Assembly (NCBI GenBank): GCA_900539155.1
Contig: UQBE01000031.1
Span: forward strand, 1 to 25,739
DNA from: an uncultured Porphyromonas sp.
Lineage (GTDB): Bacteria > Bacteroidota > Bacteroidia > Bacteroidales > Porphyromonadaceae
DNA length: 25,739 bases
Direction of reading: 5' to 3'
Made by a program: the position numbers and the translations under genes
Part shown: positions 1 to 7,427 of the stretch, in pieces
Layout of the letters: the number at the start of each line of letters is the position of its first letter
Numbering within the stretch: position 1 is the first letter of the stretch
The notes under the pieces: generated by a model
Seen by the model: only the letters and a program-made list of their open reading frames with translations
Databases searched by the model: none
What the model was told of the DNA's origin: nothing

Positions 1-120
1 CCACGTGGAAAATAAAAATTCTCCACGTGGAGATTTCGAAATATCCACGTGGAGATCAGTTTTCCCCGACACGACGCCGTTTTGATATGTAACCAGCTCT
101 AAATTATTGTAGCGAGCCGG
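1..120 (-). repeat. Dispersed CCACGTGG element, copy A (inverted, cut by the window edge)
   Basis: Three CCACGTGG palindromes begin at 1, 23 and 45, exactly 22 bp apart, with AT-rich 14-bp spacers. They are followed at 53-112 by a non-palindromic module. Read on the minus strand, the whole block matches 14199-14309 and 25645-25739, including the landmarks TACATATC, a GTCGGG-A-run-AC block and ATTTCGAAAT. The element probably continues left of base 1. No ORF is involved. Function unknown. Confidence 0.85.
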
Positions 121-376
121 CGTCGATTTTCCCAGCTAGGGCTGACGCTTCATAATTGCTCTTTCAGAAACTACATATTAGCGACAAACGAGGAGTAGAG
201 AGGTCGATGAGTTCATTCTAATATAACGCATCAGCCCTGAGCCCAGTCGGAACATTTGTGGCGTTTCAGTCGGAACATTTGTGGTGCGTTGAGCCCGAAG
301 TCGCTACGCTCACACGCGGCACTAGAGTAGCGGGAGTTCATAAAGCTATAACTGAGAGATAAGGGACAAGAGTCGA
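121..376. other. Non-coding stretch downstream of the ATPase gene
   Basis: No convincing gene is seen. An imperfect inverted repeat (AGGGCTGA at 138-145, TCAGCCCT at 231-238) brackets about 100 bp, which might be a small decayed element. The short minisatellite array at 244-319 is listed separately. The remainder to 376 is unremarkable. Confidence 0.5.
244..319. repeat. 23-bp minisatellite, left copy (2 units plus tail)
   Basis: Two 23-bp units with the core CGGAACATTTGTGG (244-266 and 267-289) are followed by a tail containing GAGCCCGAAGTCGCTA. The 76 bases 244-319 match 1818-1893 with one mismatch (c307 versus g1881). This makes a direct repeat flanking the ATPase gene, 1574 bp apart. The tail can form a short stem (TGAGC/GCTCA). 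Confidence 0.9.
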
Positions 377-1672
377 TCAATCCTTCAGACAGGCAAGAGG
401 GATGACCTTAACACCATCTGGTCTGGTATAGGCCATTTGCCCACCTGTCAAGATGATCAAGAGATCTGGCTCCCTCAGGGGTACTTGTACTTCTTGTTTG
501 TTATTTTCCTTGATGAGTCTATTTAATTCGAGAAGGTGTTCGGCACCTTCGTCTATCTCTCTGCTTCCAAGTTTGCACTCTATCAGGGCATATCTACCAT
601 CTTCAAGATGAAGTACTATGTCCGCTTCGAGTCCATAGCGATCCCGATAGTATGAGACATGACTATTTAGATCCATCGTGTATGCCCGCAAGTCACGAAT
701 ACACATCTGCTCGAAGATAAAGCCAAAGGTTTTCAGCTGGACAGACATCGCCTCTGGGGATACGCCCAGTGATGCTACCGCAATGGATGGATCACAGAAA
801 CTTCTCTTGGGGCTACTCCTGATGGCGGTTTTGCTGCGTATTGCAGGGCTCCACGCATCAATATTCTGAATGATAAACAAGCGCTCGAAAGCTCTTTCAT
901 AATCAGTAAAAGTATCCATTGACCAGACAGTTTCTCCCGAGGATGCGACATCTGATAGCAAAGTCTTCTTTTGTGCTAGTGTAGAGATATTTCGCGCATA
1001 GGATCTCAATAAGGACTCAGCGACCTTGCTATCCCGTTGCTTCCCATCTATGCGAGAAATATCCTCGTCACACAAAGAGCGAACATAGTTTTTGGCAATC
1101 ATCAGCTGTGCTTTTTCAGATCGAGCAAATAAAGATGCAGGCCACCCGCCACGAGATGCTGCGAATATCAGTCCCTCTATGGTTAGACTCGACCTCTTGC
1201 CATCGATATCATAGTCAGCCTCATCAAAGAGCCTTTGCAAAGAGACCTCTCCAGTGGACTCTCTTGACTCCCACAGACTCATAGGTAGCATCCGCAGCTT
1301 GGCTATTCTGCCAGTACCAGAGTGCAGTATCTCGGACTCATCTACAGTATTAGAACCTGTCAAGATAAACTGACCTGGGAGTCCCCTCTCATCAACTTGA
1401 GTACGTATAGCATCCCATAGGATAGGTGCATCTTGCCACTCATCTATCAAAACTGGAGGCTCTCCTCTAAGTAAGAGAGAGGGCTTAGATCGAGCTGTGG
1501 CAAGATACTCGGCTCTCATATCGGTGTCTTGCATCTTAATGATGCTTTTGGCAACTTGAGAGGCGGTTGTTGTTTTACCACACCACTTAGGACCTTCGAT
1601 TAGAACCGCTCCAAAAGCTTCAAGAAGCTCACAAAGCATACGATCAGATGTTCTTTTGTAATACGCTACCAT
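377..1672 (-). CDS. AAA ATPase of the DUF4143 family (AAA_14 plus DUF4143)
   Basis: This is a cytoplasmic P-loop ATPase with a C-terminal DUF4143 region; the cellular role of the family is not settled. Counting from an upstream TTG at 1678, Walker A is GPKWCGKT (29-36), Walker B is PVLIDEWQD (75-83) and a sensor-like ILTGSN lies at 105-110. Near the C-terminus, AD (352-353) and IECK (366-369) resemble the D...ExK core of PD-(D/E)xK nucleases, a usual feature here; activity is not proven. I prefer the ATG at 1672 (431 aa): it lies about 15 nt behind a good promoter (1693-1723), whereas 1678 would be TTG. The gene stands alone, is clearly more AT-rich than its neighbours (19 of 60 bases are GC at 481-540), and lies between two copies of a 76-bp minisatellite repeat. 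This suggests acquisition as a unit. The reading frame is intact. Confidence 0.9.
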   Translation of the reverse strand: MVAYYKRTSDRMLCELLEAFGAVLIEGPKWCGKTTTASQVAKSIIKMQDTDMRAEYLATARSKPSLLLRGEPPVLIDEWQDAPILWDAIRTQVDERGLPGQFILTGSNTVDESEILHSGTGRIAKLRMLPMSLWESRESTGEVSLQRLFDEADYDIDGKRSSLTIEGLIFAASRGGWPASLFARSEKAQLMIAKNYVRSLCDEDISRIDGKQRDSKVAESLLRSYARNISTLAQKKTLLSDVASSGETVWSMDTFTDYERAFERLFIIQNIDAWSPAIRSKTAIRSSPKRSFCDPSIAVASLGVSPEAMSVQLKTFGFIFEQMCIRDLRAYTMDLNSHVSYYRDRYGLEADIVLHLEDGRYALIECKLGSREIDEGAEHLLELNRLIKENNKQEVQVPLREPDLLIILTGGQMAYTRPDGVKVIPLACLKD

Positions 1673-1692
1673 AACCAAATAATCTTATACGG

Positions 1693-1723
1693 CAAAGTTA
1701 CTAAACGTCAATCAAATAGACAA
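1693..1723 (-). promoter_or_regulatory. Promoter of the ATPase gene
   Basis: On the minus strand a -7 element TAACTTTG (1693-1700) is preceded by TTG (1721-1723) with a 20-nt spacer, matching the Bacteroidota pattern TTTG/TTG-N19-21-TAnnTTTG. The upstream edge abuts the first unit of the 23-bp array at 1730, so the array lies directly upstream of this promoter. Confidence 0.75.
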
Positions 1724-1729
1724 TACGAT

Positions 1730-1893
1730 CGGAACATTTGTGGCGTTTCAATCGGAACATTTGTGGCACTTCAGTCGGAACATTTGTGGCATTTCAATCG
1801 GAACATTTGTGGCGTTTCAGTCGGAACATTTGTGGCGTTTCAGTCGGAACATTTGTGGTGCGTTGAGCCCGAAGTCGCTAGGCTCACACGCGG
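1730..1893. repeat. 23-bp minisatellite, right copy (6 units plus tail)
   Basis: Six units start at 1730, 1753, 1776, 1799, 1822 and 1845, each exactly 23 bp, with the core CGGAACATTTGTGG and a variable GCGTTTCAGT part (CAAT/CAGT and GCACTT/GCATTT variants). The last two units plus the tail to 1893 repeat 244-319. The tail can form a 6-bp stem, TGAGCC (1864-1869) with GGCTCA (1881-1886). A tandem array of this type resembles the minisatellite-bearing BrickBuilt MITEs reported in P. gingivalis, but I cannot show sequence identity. Confidence 0.9.
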
Positions 1894-1959
1894 TACAAGA
1901 CTAACTGGCGGGCGTCCGTCCCCGTTAAAACCAGACATGGTAACCTTATGGTAACCCTT

Positions 1960-2016
1960 GACACAACGGACGCACGACTCTGACGCATACCATTGGTGCG
2001 TCCGAGTCGTGCGTCC
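1960..2016. repeat. Nested hairpin element 3' of smpB
   Basis: Perfect 13-bp arms GGACGCACGACTC (1968-1980) and GAGTCGTGCGTCC (2004-2016) enclose a second stem, GACGCA (1982-1987) with TGCGTC (1997-2002). The leading GACACAACGGA (1960-1970) recurs near 25613 and, inverted, near 14176-14187. The sequence core GACGCAC/GTGCGTCC is shared with the hairpins at 14043-14141. It lies 26 bp past the smpB stop and may act as a 3' hairpin, although there is no U-tract. The rest of the 1673-2042 gap beyond this, the promoter and the array holds nothing recognisable. Confidence 0.8.
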
Positions 2017-2042
2017 TTACAAGGAGCATTCGTTATGACTGG

Positions 2043-2513
2043 TCAGAAGCGCATCGCACGCTCTAGCCGTCGCTTGTCCTCGCGGTCGCGTATGGCAGCG
2101 CGCTTGTCGTACTGCTTCTTACCTCGGGCGAGTGCTATGACCAGCTTTGCCAATCCCCGCTCATTGATGAAGAGACGCACGGGGATAATCGTTTGCCCAG
2201 GGTTCTTCATCTCCTCCTCGAGCTTGCGCAGCTCCTTGCGGTTGAGTAGCAGCTTGCGCTCCCGTCGCTCCACATGATTGTTGTAGGAAGCGTAGCTGTA
2301 CTCAGCGATATACATATTCTTGATCCAGAGCTCCCCACGAGAGAAGTAGCAGTAGCTATCCACCAGCGCAGCCTTGCCCGCACGTATCGACTTAATCTCA
2401 CTGCCCACGAGCACAAGCCCCGCCGTGTATTGGTCGAGGAGCTCGTAGTCATAGGTGGCGCGCTTATTGCGAATGTTGACCGCTCGGGTGGAGAGCTTAC
2501 CTTTCTTAGCCAT
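2043..2513 (-). CDS. smpB: SsrA-binding protein SmpB
   Basis: SmpB binds tmRNA (SsrA) and delivers it to stalled ribosomes for trans-translation. The 156-residue product has the usual length and features: an N-terminal NIRNKRATYDYELLDQY, the OB-fold segment GLVLVGSEIKSIRAGKAAL, then YSYASYNNHVERRERKLLLN and a basic C-terminal tail (GKKQYDKR...DKRRLERAMRF) that in the family enters the ribosomal mRNA channel. It begins 22 bp downstream of the serS stop on the same strand with no promoter between, so it is probably cotranscribed with serS. The pairing of two translation genes fits. No tmRNA gene was recognised in the window. Start MAKKGK is the first ATG and fits the family. Confidence 0.96.
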   Translation of the reverse strand: MAKKGKLSTRAVNIRNKRATYDYELLDQYTAGLVLVGSEIKSIRAGKAALVDSYCYFSRGELWIKNMYIAEYSYASYNNHVERRERKLLLNRKELRKLEEEMKNPGQTIIPVRLFINERGLAKLVIALARGKKQYDKRAAIRDREDKRRLERAMRF

Positions 2514-2535
2514 AGAGTGTGGGGCGGACGATGGG

Positions 2536-3810
2536 TCAGTCTATCTTGTCAAAGCCTGTGTAGGGTCTCAGCGCCTTGGGGATGATGATACCCTCGGGTG
2601 TCTGATTGTTTTCCAGGAGCGCAGCAACGATGCGGGGTAGCGCGAGGGCACTACCATTTAGCGTGTGGCAGAGGGTGATGCCCTTGTCGGGATCACGGTA
2701 GCGACACATCAGACGATTCGCCTGATAGCTCTCGAAGTTAGATACGGAGCTCACCTCGAGCCAACGCTCCTGTGCGGCAGAAAAGACCTCAAAGTCGTAA
2801 GTCATCGCACTCGTGAAGCTTAGGTCCCCACCGCACAGTCGGAGGATACGGTACGGGAGCTCAAGCTCCTCGACGACACTCTTGACGTGTGCTATCATCT
2901 TGTCGAGCTGCTGCCACGAGTGCTCGGGGCGGTCGATGGAGACAATCTCTACTTTGTCAAACTGATGGAGGCGGTTGAGTCCGCGCACATCCTTGCCGTA
3001 CGAGCCAGCTTCACGACGGAAGCAAGGCGTATAGGCGGTGCAACAGATAGGTAACTGGTCTGCCTCTAGGATGACATCTCGGAAGATATTGGTCACTGGC
3101 ACCTCAGCCGTCGGGATAAGATAGAGATTATCCAGCTGGGCGTGGTACATCTGTCCCTCCTTATCTGGGAGCTGACCAGTGCCGATACCGGAAGCTTCGT
3201 TGACCATAATGGGAGGCTCCACCTCTTGAAAGCCAGCTGCCGTAGCCCTGTCGAGGAAGAAGTTGATCAAGGCTCGCTGCAGTCTCGCCCCTTTTCCCCT
3301 ATAGACGGGGAATCCAGCACCAGTAATCTTGACACCTAGCTCGAAGTCTATGAGGTCGTACTGCTTAGCCAGTTCCCAGTGTGGGAGCTTAGCATCGTCA
3401 GCTAGTGTCGGCATCTCACCACCCGTGGCGACACATAGATTGTCCTCAGCGGAGGTGCCGTGGGGTACGTCAGGATGCGGTAGATTAGGTACAGAGAGTA
3501 GGAGCTGTCGCATGGTCTCCTCTGCTTGCTCCATCGCCTCCTGTGCTTGCTTTGATGTCTCTTTGAGCGACTGTACCTCGGCTTTCAGCTGCTCAGCCTC
3601 GTCACGGGCACCCGCCTTCATCTTCTCACCGATAGCACGCGAGAGCATCTTCTGCTGGGCGAGTGCGTCATCTTTTTTCTGTTGTGCCCCTCGCCTTATC
3701 TTATCCTGAGCAATAATGGCCGCAATGGGCTCCTCTGCTGCAAAGTGCTTGACCGCAAGTCTCTCGATGACTCCCTGTGGGTCATCTACTATTTGTTTGA
3801 TGGTGAGCAT
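2536..3810 (-). CDS. serS: Serine--tRNA ligase
   Basis: This class II aminoacyl-tRNA synthetase charges tRNA-Ser in the cytoplasm. The 424-residue protein has the typical build: an N-terminal coiled-coil arm (about 25-110, rich in K/E/Q, with AEQLKAEVQSLKETSKQAQE) that contacts the tRNA, and then the catalytic core. Motif 2 is visible as CFRREAGSYGKDVRGLNRLH and motif 3 as NGSALALPRIVAALLENNQ; TAEVPVTN is the conserved serine-site loop. The C-terminus (IPKALRPYTGF) is also typical. A clear TACCTTTG promoter lies 55 nt upstream with a small leader hairpin, and smpB follows 22 bp behind. The ATG start gives MLTIKQI, as expected. Confidence 0.97.
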   Translation of the reverse strand: MLTIKQIVDDPQGVIERLAVKHFAAEEPIAAIIAQDKIRRGAQQKKDDALAQQKMLSRAIGEKMKAGARDEAEQLKAEVQSLKETSKQAQEAMEQAEETMRQLLLSVPNLPHPDVPHGTSAEDNLCVATGGEMPTLADDAKLPHWELAKQYDLIDFELGVKITGAGFPVYRGKGARLQRALINFFLDRATAAGFQEVEPPIMVNEASGIGTGQLPDKEGQMYHAQLDNLYLIPTAEVPVTNIFRDVILEADQLPICCTAYTPCFRREAGSYGKDVRGLNRLHQFDKVEIVSIDRPEHSWQQLDKMIAHVKSVVEELELPYRILRLCGGDLSFTSAMTYDFEVFSAAQERWLEVSSVSNFESYQANRLMCRYRDPDKGITLCHTLNGSALALPRIVAALLENNQTPEGIIIPKALRPYTGFDKID

Positions 3811-3838
3811 ACCTATTTAGTTGTTTCGTATGATGTGT

Positions 3839-3873
3839 GGCCATCGCTCGTGCGATGGTCTTGTGCAAAGGTA
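3839..3873 (-). promoter_or_regulatory. serS promoter and leader hairpin
   Basis: The minus-strand -7 element TACCTTTG occupies 3866-3873. Just inside the transcript lies an almost perfect hairpin at 3839-3860 (GACCATCGC ... GCGATGGCC, loop ACGA). No T-box specifier or T-box consensus was recognised. The hairpin may stabilise the mRNA or affect initiation; this is inference. Confidence 0.65.
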
Positions 3874-3965
3874 CAGTTTCTTCTGCATTTCTCAGCACTT
3901 GTAGGCACGACCGAGGGAAGAACCCACCCCAATAGCGAGTCCTCCCCTCATCAATATCTGACGAG

Positions 3966-3989
3966 TCAGCTAGCGTGCGTCCTAGCTGA
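3966..3989 (-). terminator. 3' hairpin after secG
   Basis: An 8-bp perfect stem, TCAGCTAG (3966-3973) with CTAGCTGA (3982-3989), lies directly after the secG stop at 3995. There is no U-run, so intrinsic termination is uncertain; it could be an mRNA-stabilising 3' end. Confidence 0.45.
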
Positions 3990-3994
3990 GTTCC

Positions 3995-4381
3995 TTACTC
4001 CGTGACAGGAGCCTCCGTACCAGTCTGAGCTGCTGGGGTCGCTGGCTGGTCTCCCGCAGGGGCTCCGGGTAGTGGTAGCGTGGGCTCTGGCTGCTCAGGG
4101 AGCACTGGTGCGGACTGCTGAGCTTGCTCGATAATGCTCTGGCTCTGCTCATGACCTGCGGGCTTTGTAAAGTAAGAGCTGGCAATACTCAGAACGACCA
4201 TCGCTCCAGCGAGCGTCCAGGTGGCCTTCTCTAGGAAGTCGGTCGTCTTGCGAACCCCCATATACTTATTGCTCTCACCGAAGCCAGCGGCTAGACCTCC
4301 GCCCTTGGAGTTCTGAACGATGACGATGAGGATAAGCAGGATTGCTACGATAAGGATGAGGATGGTTAGAAAGATTTGCAT
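3995..4381 (-). CDS. secG: Preprotein translocase subunit SecG
   Basis: SecG is the small non-essential subunit of the SecYEG protein-export channel in the inner membrane. The 128-residue product has two hydrophobic segments (about 2-24 and 52-70) joined by the family's signature loop, VQNSKGGGLAAGFG and YMGVRKTTDFLEKATW. The C-terminal 50 residues are a Pro/Ala/Gln/Glu-rich, low-complexity extension, common in Bacteroidota SecG and probably disordered. It is the last gene of a four-gene minus-strand operon (sigma54 activator, lptE, TPR-like, secG), starting 21 bp after the preceding stop. A hairpin follows its stop codon. Confidence 0.94.
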   Translation of the reverse strand: MQIFLTILILIVAILLILIVIVQNSKGGGLAAGFGESNKYMGVRKTTDFLEKATWTLAGAMVVLSIASSYFTKPAGHEQSQSIIEQAQQSAPVLPEQPEPTLPLPGAPAGDQPATPAAQTGTEAPVTE

Positions 4382-4402
4382 ATTATACCGTATGAATGCG
4401 TG

Positions 4403-5122
4403 TTATGTGCGAGAAGCGTTGTCGATTAGCTTCTCAAGAAAGTCTAATTGAACTGCAAAGTAACTAAATTTTTCTGGGAATTTCAAACTTAGCCCTTGAA
4501 GAATCTGCTTGGCACGCTCGTAGTGCCCCTGTTTTATATATATGGCAGCGAGCGTTTCTGTGAATAGAGTATCGCTCGGCATCTCACCATCGGAGGCTTC
4601 ACTTGTGGCATCTCTAGTGGTTCGCGTGGGGAGCTGCTCGGAGCTTGCTGGGCTCTCGGTGATGGGCGCAAACGCGGTGAGCGGGCTCTCGGAGGCAGTC
4701 GACTGATACTCCTCTGCGGAGAAGTAATCCGCCACGGGACCCTCCCCTGGCACAGCTCCCGCCGTGTCGTACTCCAGCTCTGAGGAGAGAGGGCCCTCGC
4801 GCTCTGCTACCTGGCGCAGGTACTGGTCCACAAGTGCAAACGAGTCTGACGAATCCTGCGCGACGAGTGGCGTCAAGTCGTCCAGAGGCATATGCAGCTG
4901 CGAGAGCAGGTAGAGCTTCTCCCGACTAGGCAGATGGGGAGCCCAGCGCTGTAGCTCCGCATCATAGCGCAGATCCCCGATGATGGATAGATTGAGCAAG
5001 TAGAGCATCACGAGGCCCTGTGCATAGGGATAGGTCTGGACAAGGTCAGCCAGTGGTAGGAGCGTGCTACGATTCAGCTCCTCGGGATGGGAAATCAGTC
5101 TATTTAGTTCGTCTAGAGTCAT
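4403..5122 (-). CDS. TPR-like hypothetical protein of the lptE-secG operon
   Basis: The product (239 aa) has no signal peptide or membrane segment, so it is probably cytoplasmic. The N-terminal 100 residues are helical and Leu-rich (LLPLADLVQTYPYAQGLVML). The middle (about 115-185) is acidic and low in complexity, likely disordered. The C-terminus carries one clear tetratricopeptide-like motif (TETLAAIYIKQGHYERAKQI, then LSLKFPEKFSYFAVQLDFLE). Its start lies 9 bp behind the lptE stop and its end 21 bp before secG. A protein like this is usual at this position in Bacteroidota, as I recall; the molecular function is unknown. Envelope or export functions are suggested only by the neighbours. Confidence 0.8.
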   Translation of the reverse strand: MTLDELNRLISHPEELNRSTLLPLADLVQTYPYAQGLVMLYLLNLSIIGDLRYDAELQRWAPHLPSREKLYLLSQLHMPLDDLTPLVAQDSSDSFALVDQYLRQVAEREGPLSSELEYDTAGAVPGEGPVADYFSAEEYQSTASESPLTAFAPITESPASSEQLPTRTTRDATSEASDGEMPSDTLFTETLAAIYIKQGHYERAKQILQGLSLKFPEKFSYFAVQLDFLEKLIDNASRT

Positions 5123-5131
5123 AGTACCATG

Positions 5132-5653
5132 CTACCAATCTTCGACTGTTGCGTTGAAGATTTGCTTGACTAGATCCGTAATCAGCTCATCCGCCAACCC
5201 CTCCTGTACATCTGAGAATAGATTATTACTGTCGAACTCCTGCGAAGCTGTGAAGGTGCGCCCCGAGAAGCTCTTCTTCTCGTCCGTCATATTGGTGTAG
5301 GAGACCCGCACAGTGATGGTAAAACGGGTCATCGCCGAGAGAGCATCCTCCTGCATAGCCATAGGGGTCAGCTCATACCCCACGATAGCACCCTCGAGGA
5401 CAAGGTCCCCATTTGCATCGACAGGCTCGAGACGTGTGTTGCGACGGAAGTGGTCACGCAGTCGCTCCGAAAACATCTGCGACAGGGGTGGATAGACCAG
5501 CGGTGCCTGATTCGGGAAGTCCTCGATGGTCACCGTCTTGATACGCGTGTAGTCGATGGTGGCTCCATTGAACTTATACTTGATCGAGCAGCTCGTCCCC
5601 ATCAGTAGGAGCATCACGACACCTATTATAATATATAGTACCTTACTCCTCAT
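5132..5653 (-). CDS. lptE: LptE-like LPS-assembly lipoprotein
   Basis: Members of this family partner the outer-membrane LPS translocon LptD. From the ATG at 5653 the product is 173 residues: MRSK, a hydrophobic stretch (VLYIIIGVVMLLLMGTSC) and a lipobox-like LMGTSC, so it should be a lipoprotein. The mature part begins CSIKYKFNGATIDYTRIKTV and continues with a family-typical PLVYPPLSQMFSERLRDHF and LEGAIVGYELTPMA. The frame is open further upstream (to 5728), but that start would place a basic non-conserved segment before the signal peptide and deep inside the upstream gene. The preferred ATG overlaps the activator's 3' end by 11 bp (ATGAGGAGTAA), indicating translational coupling. Confidence 0.85.
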   Translation of the reverse strand: MRSKVLYIIIGVVMLLLMGTSCSIKYKFNGATIDYTRIKTVTIEDFPNQAPLVYPPLSQMFSERLRDHFRRNTRLEPVDANGDLVLEGAIVGYELTPMAMQEDALSAMTRFTITVRVSYTNMTDEKKSFSGRTFTASQEFDSNNLFSDVQEGLADELITDLVKQIFNATVEDW

Positions 5654-6878
5654 AGCTCTGTAGCTTGCGGTACAGCGTGCGTGGTGATATTGCCAGCTCC
5701 TCTGCAGCTTCCGTCTTATTGCCCCCATGACGCTCCAGGGCGCGCATGATAAGGATACGCTCCGCCTCCTCGATAGTCATCGGTTTGCTCGGCAGCAGCT
5801 CCTCAGCAGCGGATTGAGGCTGCGCTGTAGCCTCAGCATGCGTCTCTACGGCCGGCTCAGTCACCTCCTCCGCCTCCGTGTGAAGTGGCGACAGCTCCGT
5901 AGGAACGAGCGTCGTGTGAATCGGCTCATAGTGCGCTTCCTGGCGCAGGGAAGCGACCGTCTGCTTGAGTGCAGTGATGTCTCGCTTCATATCAAACAGC
6001 ACCTGGTAGAGGATCTCCCGCTCATTGGCAAAGCTTCGCTCCTCCGACTGACGCCCCACCACAGGCACCAGCGACGTGGTCAGTTCCTGCGTTGTCTCCG
6101 GTAGGTAACCACGCAGGTCATCAGCCGTTAAGTGTCTATCGTACTCTAGTATGCTGATGCGGTCCGTCAAATTGCGAAGCTCTCTGATATTACCCGGCCA
6201 GGGATAGCGGAGTAGCAACTCTTCCGCCTCAGGTGTCGTCTGAAGCATGGGGATCTGATTCTTCTCGGAGTTCAGCGATGCGAAGAGCTTAAAGAGTAGG
6301 ACGATGTCTTCCTGACGTTTACGCAGTGGCGGTACCACAATCGGCACCGTGTTCAATCTGTAGTATAGGTCCTCGCGAAAGCGTCCTCGCGCCACCGCCT
6401 CCTGAATGTTTACATTGGTTGCCGCCACGACCCGCACGTCGGTCTTCTGCGGCTTACTAGCGCCCACGGGGATAAACTCGCCCGACTCTAGGACGCGTAG
6501 CAGACGAGCCTGAGTGGCGAGTGGCAGCTCCCCCACCTCATCGAGGAAGATTGTGCCCCCGTCCGCCTCTTCAAAGTAACCCTTGCGGTCTGAGATAGCT
6601 CCCGTGAAAGAACCCTTGCGGTGCCCGAAGAGCTCCGAGTCGATGGTTCCCTCGGGGATTGCACCACAATTTACAGCTACATATCCTTGATGCTTACGAA
6701 GACTGTAGGCGTGTATTATTTTAGGGAAGAACTCTTTGCCGACACCACTCTCGCCTGTCACCAGCACTGACAAGTCCGTCGGGGCGACCTGAACGGCCGT
6801 CTCAATAGCACGGAGGAAGCTCGGATTGCGCCCCACGATGCCGAAGCGCTGCATCACCTGTTGTATGTCTACATTCAT
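5643..6878 (-). CDS. Sigma54-interacting transcriptional activator (AAA+ plus Fis HTH, no sensor domain)
   Basis: This is a bacterial enhancer-binding protein that would use ATP to open RNA polymerase-sigma54 promoters. Walker A is GESGVGKE (42-49), the sigma54-contacting loop is GSFTGA (89-94, a Ser variant of GAFTGA), Walker B is GGTIFLDE (107-114), and the R-finger region FREDLYYRLNTVPI is present. After a Pro/Glu/Thr-rich linker (about 300-365) comes a Fis-type helix-turn-helix (about 370-411: GGNKTEAAEELAISPRTLYR). There is no receiver, GAF or PAS domain: the AAA+ module begins within 20 residues of the N-terminus. It heads the operon with lptE, the TPR-like gene and secG. Its -7 box ends only 5 nt before the ATG, so the mRNA is probably leaderless. 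The target promoters are unknown. Confidence 0.93.
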   Translation of the reverse strand: MNVDIQQVMQRFGIVGRNPSFLRAIETAVQVAPTDLSVLVTGESGVGKEFFPKIIHAYSLRKHQGYVAVNCGAIPEGTIDSELFGHRKGSFTGAISDRKGYFEEADGGTIFLDEVGELPLATQARLLRVLESGEFIPVGASKPQKTDVRVVAATNVNIQEAVARGRFREDLYYRLNTVPIVVPPLRKRQEDIVLLFKLFASLNSEKNQIPMLQTTPEAEELLLRYPWPGNIRELRNLTDRISILEYDRHLTADDLRGYLPETTQELTTSLVPVVGRQSEERSFANEREILYQVLFDMKRDITALKQTVASLRQEAHYEPIHTTLVPTELSPLHTEAEEVTEPAVETHAEATAQPQSAAEELLPSKPMTIEEAERILIMRALERHGGNKTEAAEELAISPRTLYRKLQSYEE

Positions 6879-6883
6879 AGGGA

Positions 6884-6891
6884 CAAAGATA
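6884..6891 (-). promoter_or_regulatory. Promoter of the activator-lptE-secG operon
   Basis: The minus-strand TATCTTTG lies five nucleotides from the ATG at 6878. Transcription would then begin at or within a few bases of the start codon. No convincing -33 TTTG is seen. Confidence 0.7.
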
Positions 6892-6994
6892 CGAAAAGGT
6901 GCAATAGTAGCGGCTCACTAGACATCGCACATCAGGGCGCACACCGGCACGCCTGCACAGGGCTCACACCAGTACGCTGAGTAGGCTTAGTTCG

Positions 6995-7079
6995 TTTGGT
7001 ACGAATTATATAGTTACTTTTGCACTGTATTTAGCCAGTAGCCCCCAGAGCCGCATATCACGGCGCCCGAGAGGCTACT
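6995..7079 (+). promoter_or_regulatory. xseB promoter and structured leader
   Basis: The -7 element TACTTTTG is at 7015-7022; a TTTG at 6995-6998 is somewhat close for the -33 element. The leader of about 90 nt contains AGTAGCC (7037-7043) complementary to GGCTACT (7073-7079), enclosing a 29-nt loop. No known riboswitch was recognised. Confidence 0.6.
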
Positions 7080-7117
7080 ACACGAGACGAAGAGACTAAT
7101 ATCTAAACAGACACCCT

Positions 7118-7348
7118 ATGACAGAGAGCACACAGACCCCGCAGCTGAGCTATCAAGAGTCGGTCACACGCATTCAGGAGATCGTACGTCTCCTCGAGAC
7201 GGGAGACATTGAGGTCGATGAGCTGACGAAACTAATCGAGGAGGCAACGGGCTTGCTACAGTTCTGCTCCACCCGCCTCACCGCCATCGACAAGGAAGTC
7301 TCGCACCTGCTACAGCAGCTCGACGAGAGCCAGACGGAGGGCGATTAA
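7118..7348 (+). CDS. xseB: Exodeoxyribonuclease VII small subunit
   Basis: XseB is the small subunit of exonuclease VII, which degrades single-stranded DNA to oligonucleotides together with several XseB copies bound to one XseA. The 76-residue product has the usual size and the diagnostic pattern: LSYQESVTRIQEIVRLLETG, IEVDELTKLIEEATGLLQFC, then a helical end (LTAIDKEVSHLLQQL). The partner xseA is not adjacent in this window; upstream is the divergent sigma54 activator and downstream a tandem-repeat array. The gene therefore appears to be monocistronic, driven by the promoter at 7015-7022. Confidence 0.93.
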   Translation: MTESTQTPQLSYQESVTRIQEIVRLLETGDIEVDELTKLIEEATGLLQFCSTRLTAIDKEVSHLLQQLDESQTEGD

Positions 7349-7427
7349 ATCCTCACCAGCGGGACTACACTCCCTGGAGGAGCCACAAACCTACTTGAAA
7401 AGGAGGGAACTGGCTTGCGGAGCGGTG

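Noticed and set aside
1..52. Possible CRISPR array (regular palindromic repeats)
   Set aside because: The repeated part is only 8 bp and the 14-bp spacers are themselves similar between copies at distant loci; no cas genes are present.
2274..2585. ORFs opposite smpB and serS
   Set aside because: They are shadows on the other strand of well-recognised genes, without family resemblance or promoters.
3839..3860. T-box riboswitch in front of serS
   Set aside because: The leader is only about 55 nt and has a single hairpin, with no specifier loop or T-box sequence.
5654..5728. Upstream ATG for lptE, 25 more residues
   Set aside because: It would precede the lipoprotein signal with a basic non-signal segment wholly inside the activator gene; the overlapping ATG at 5653 is the usual coupling arrangement.
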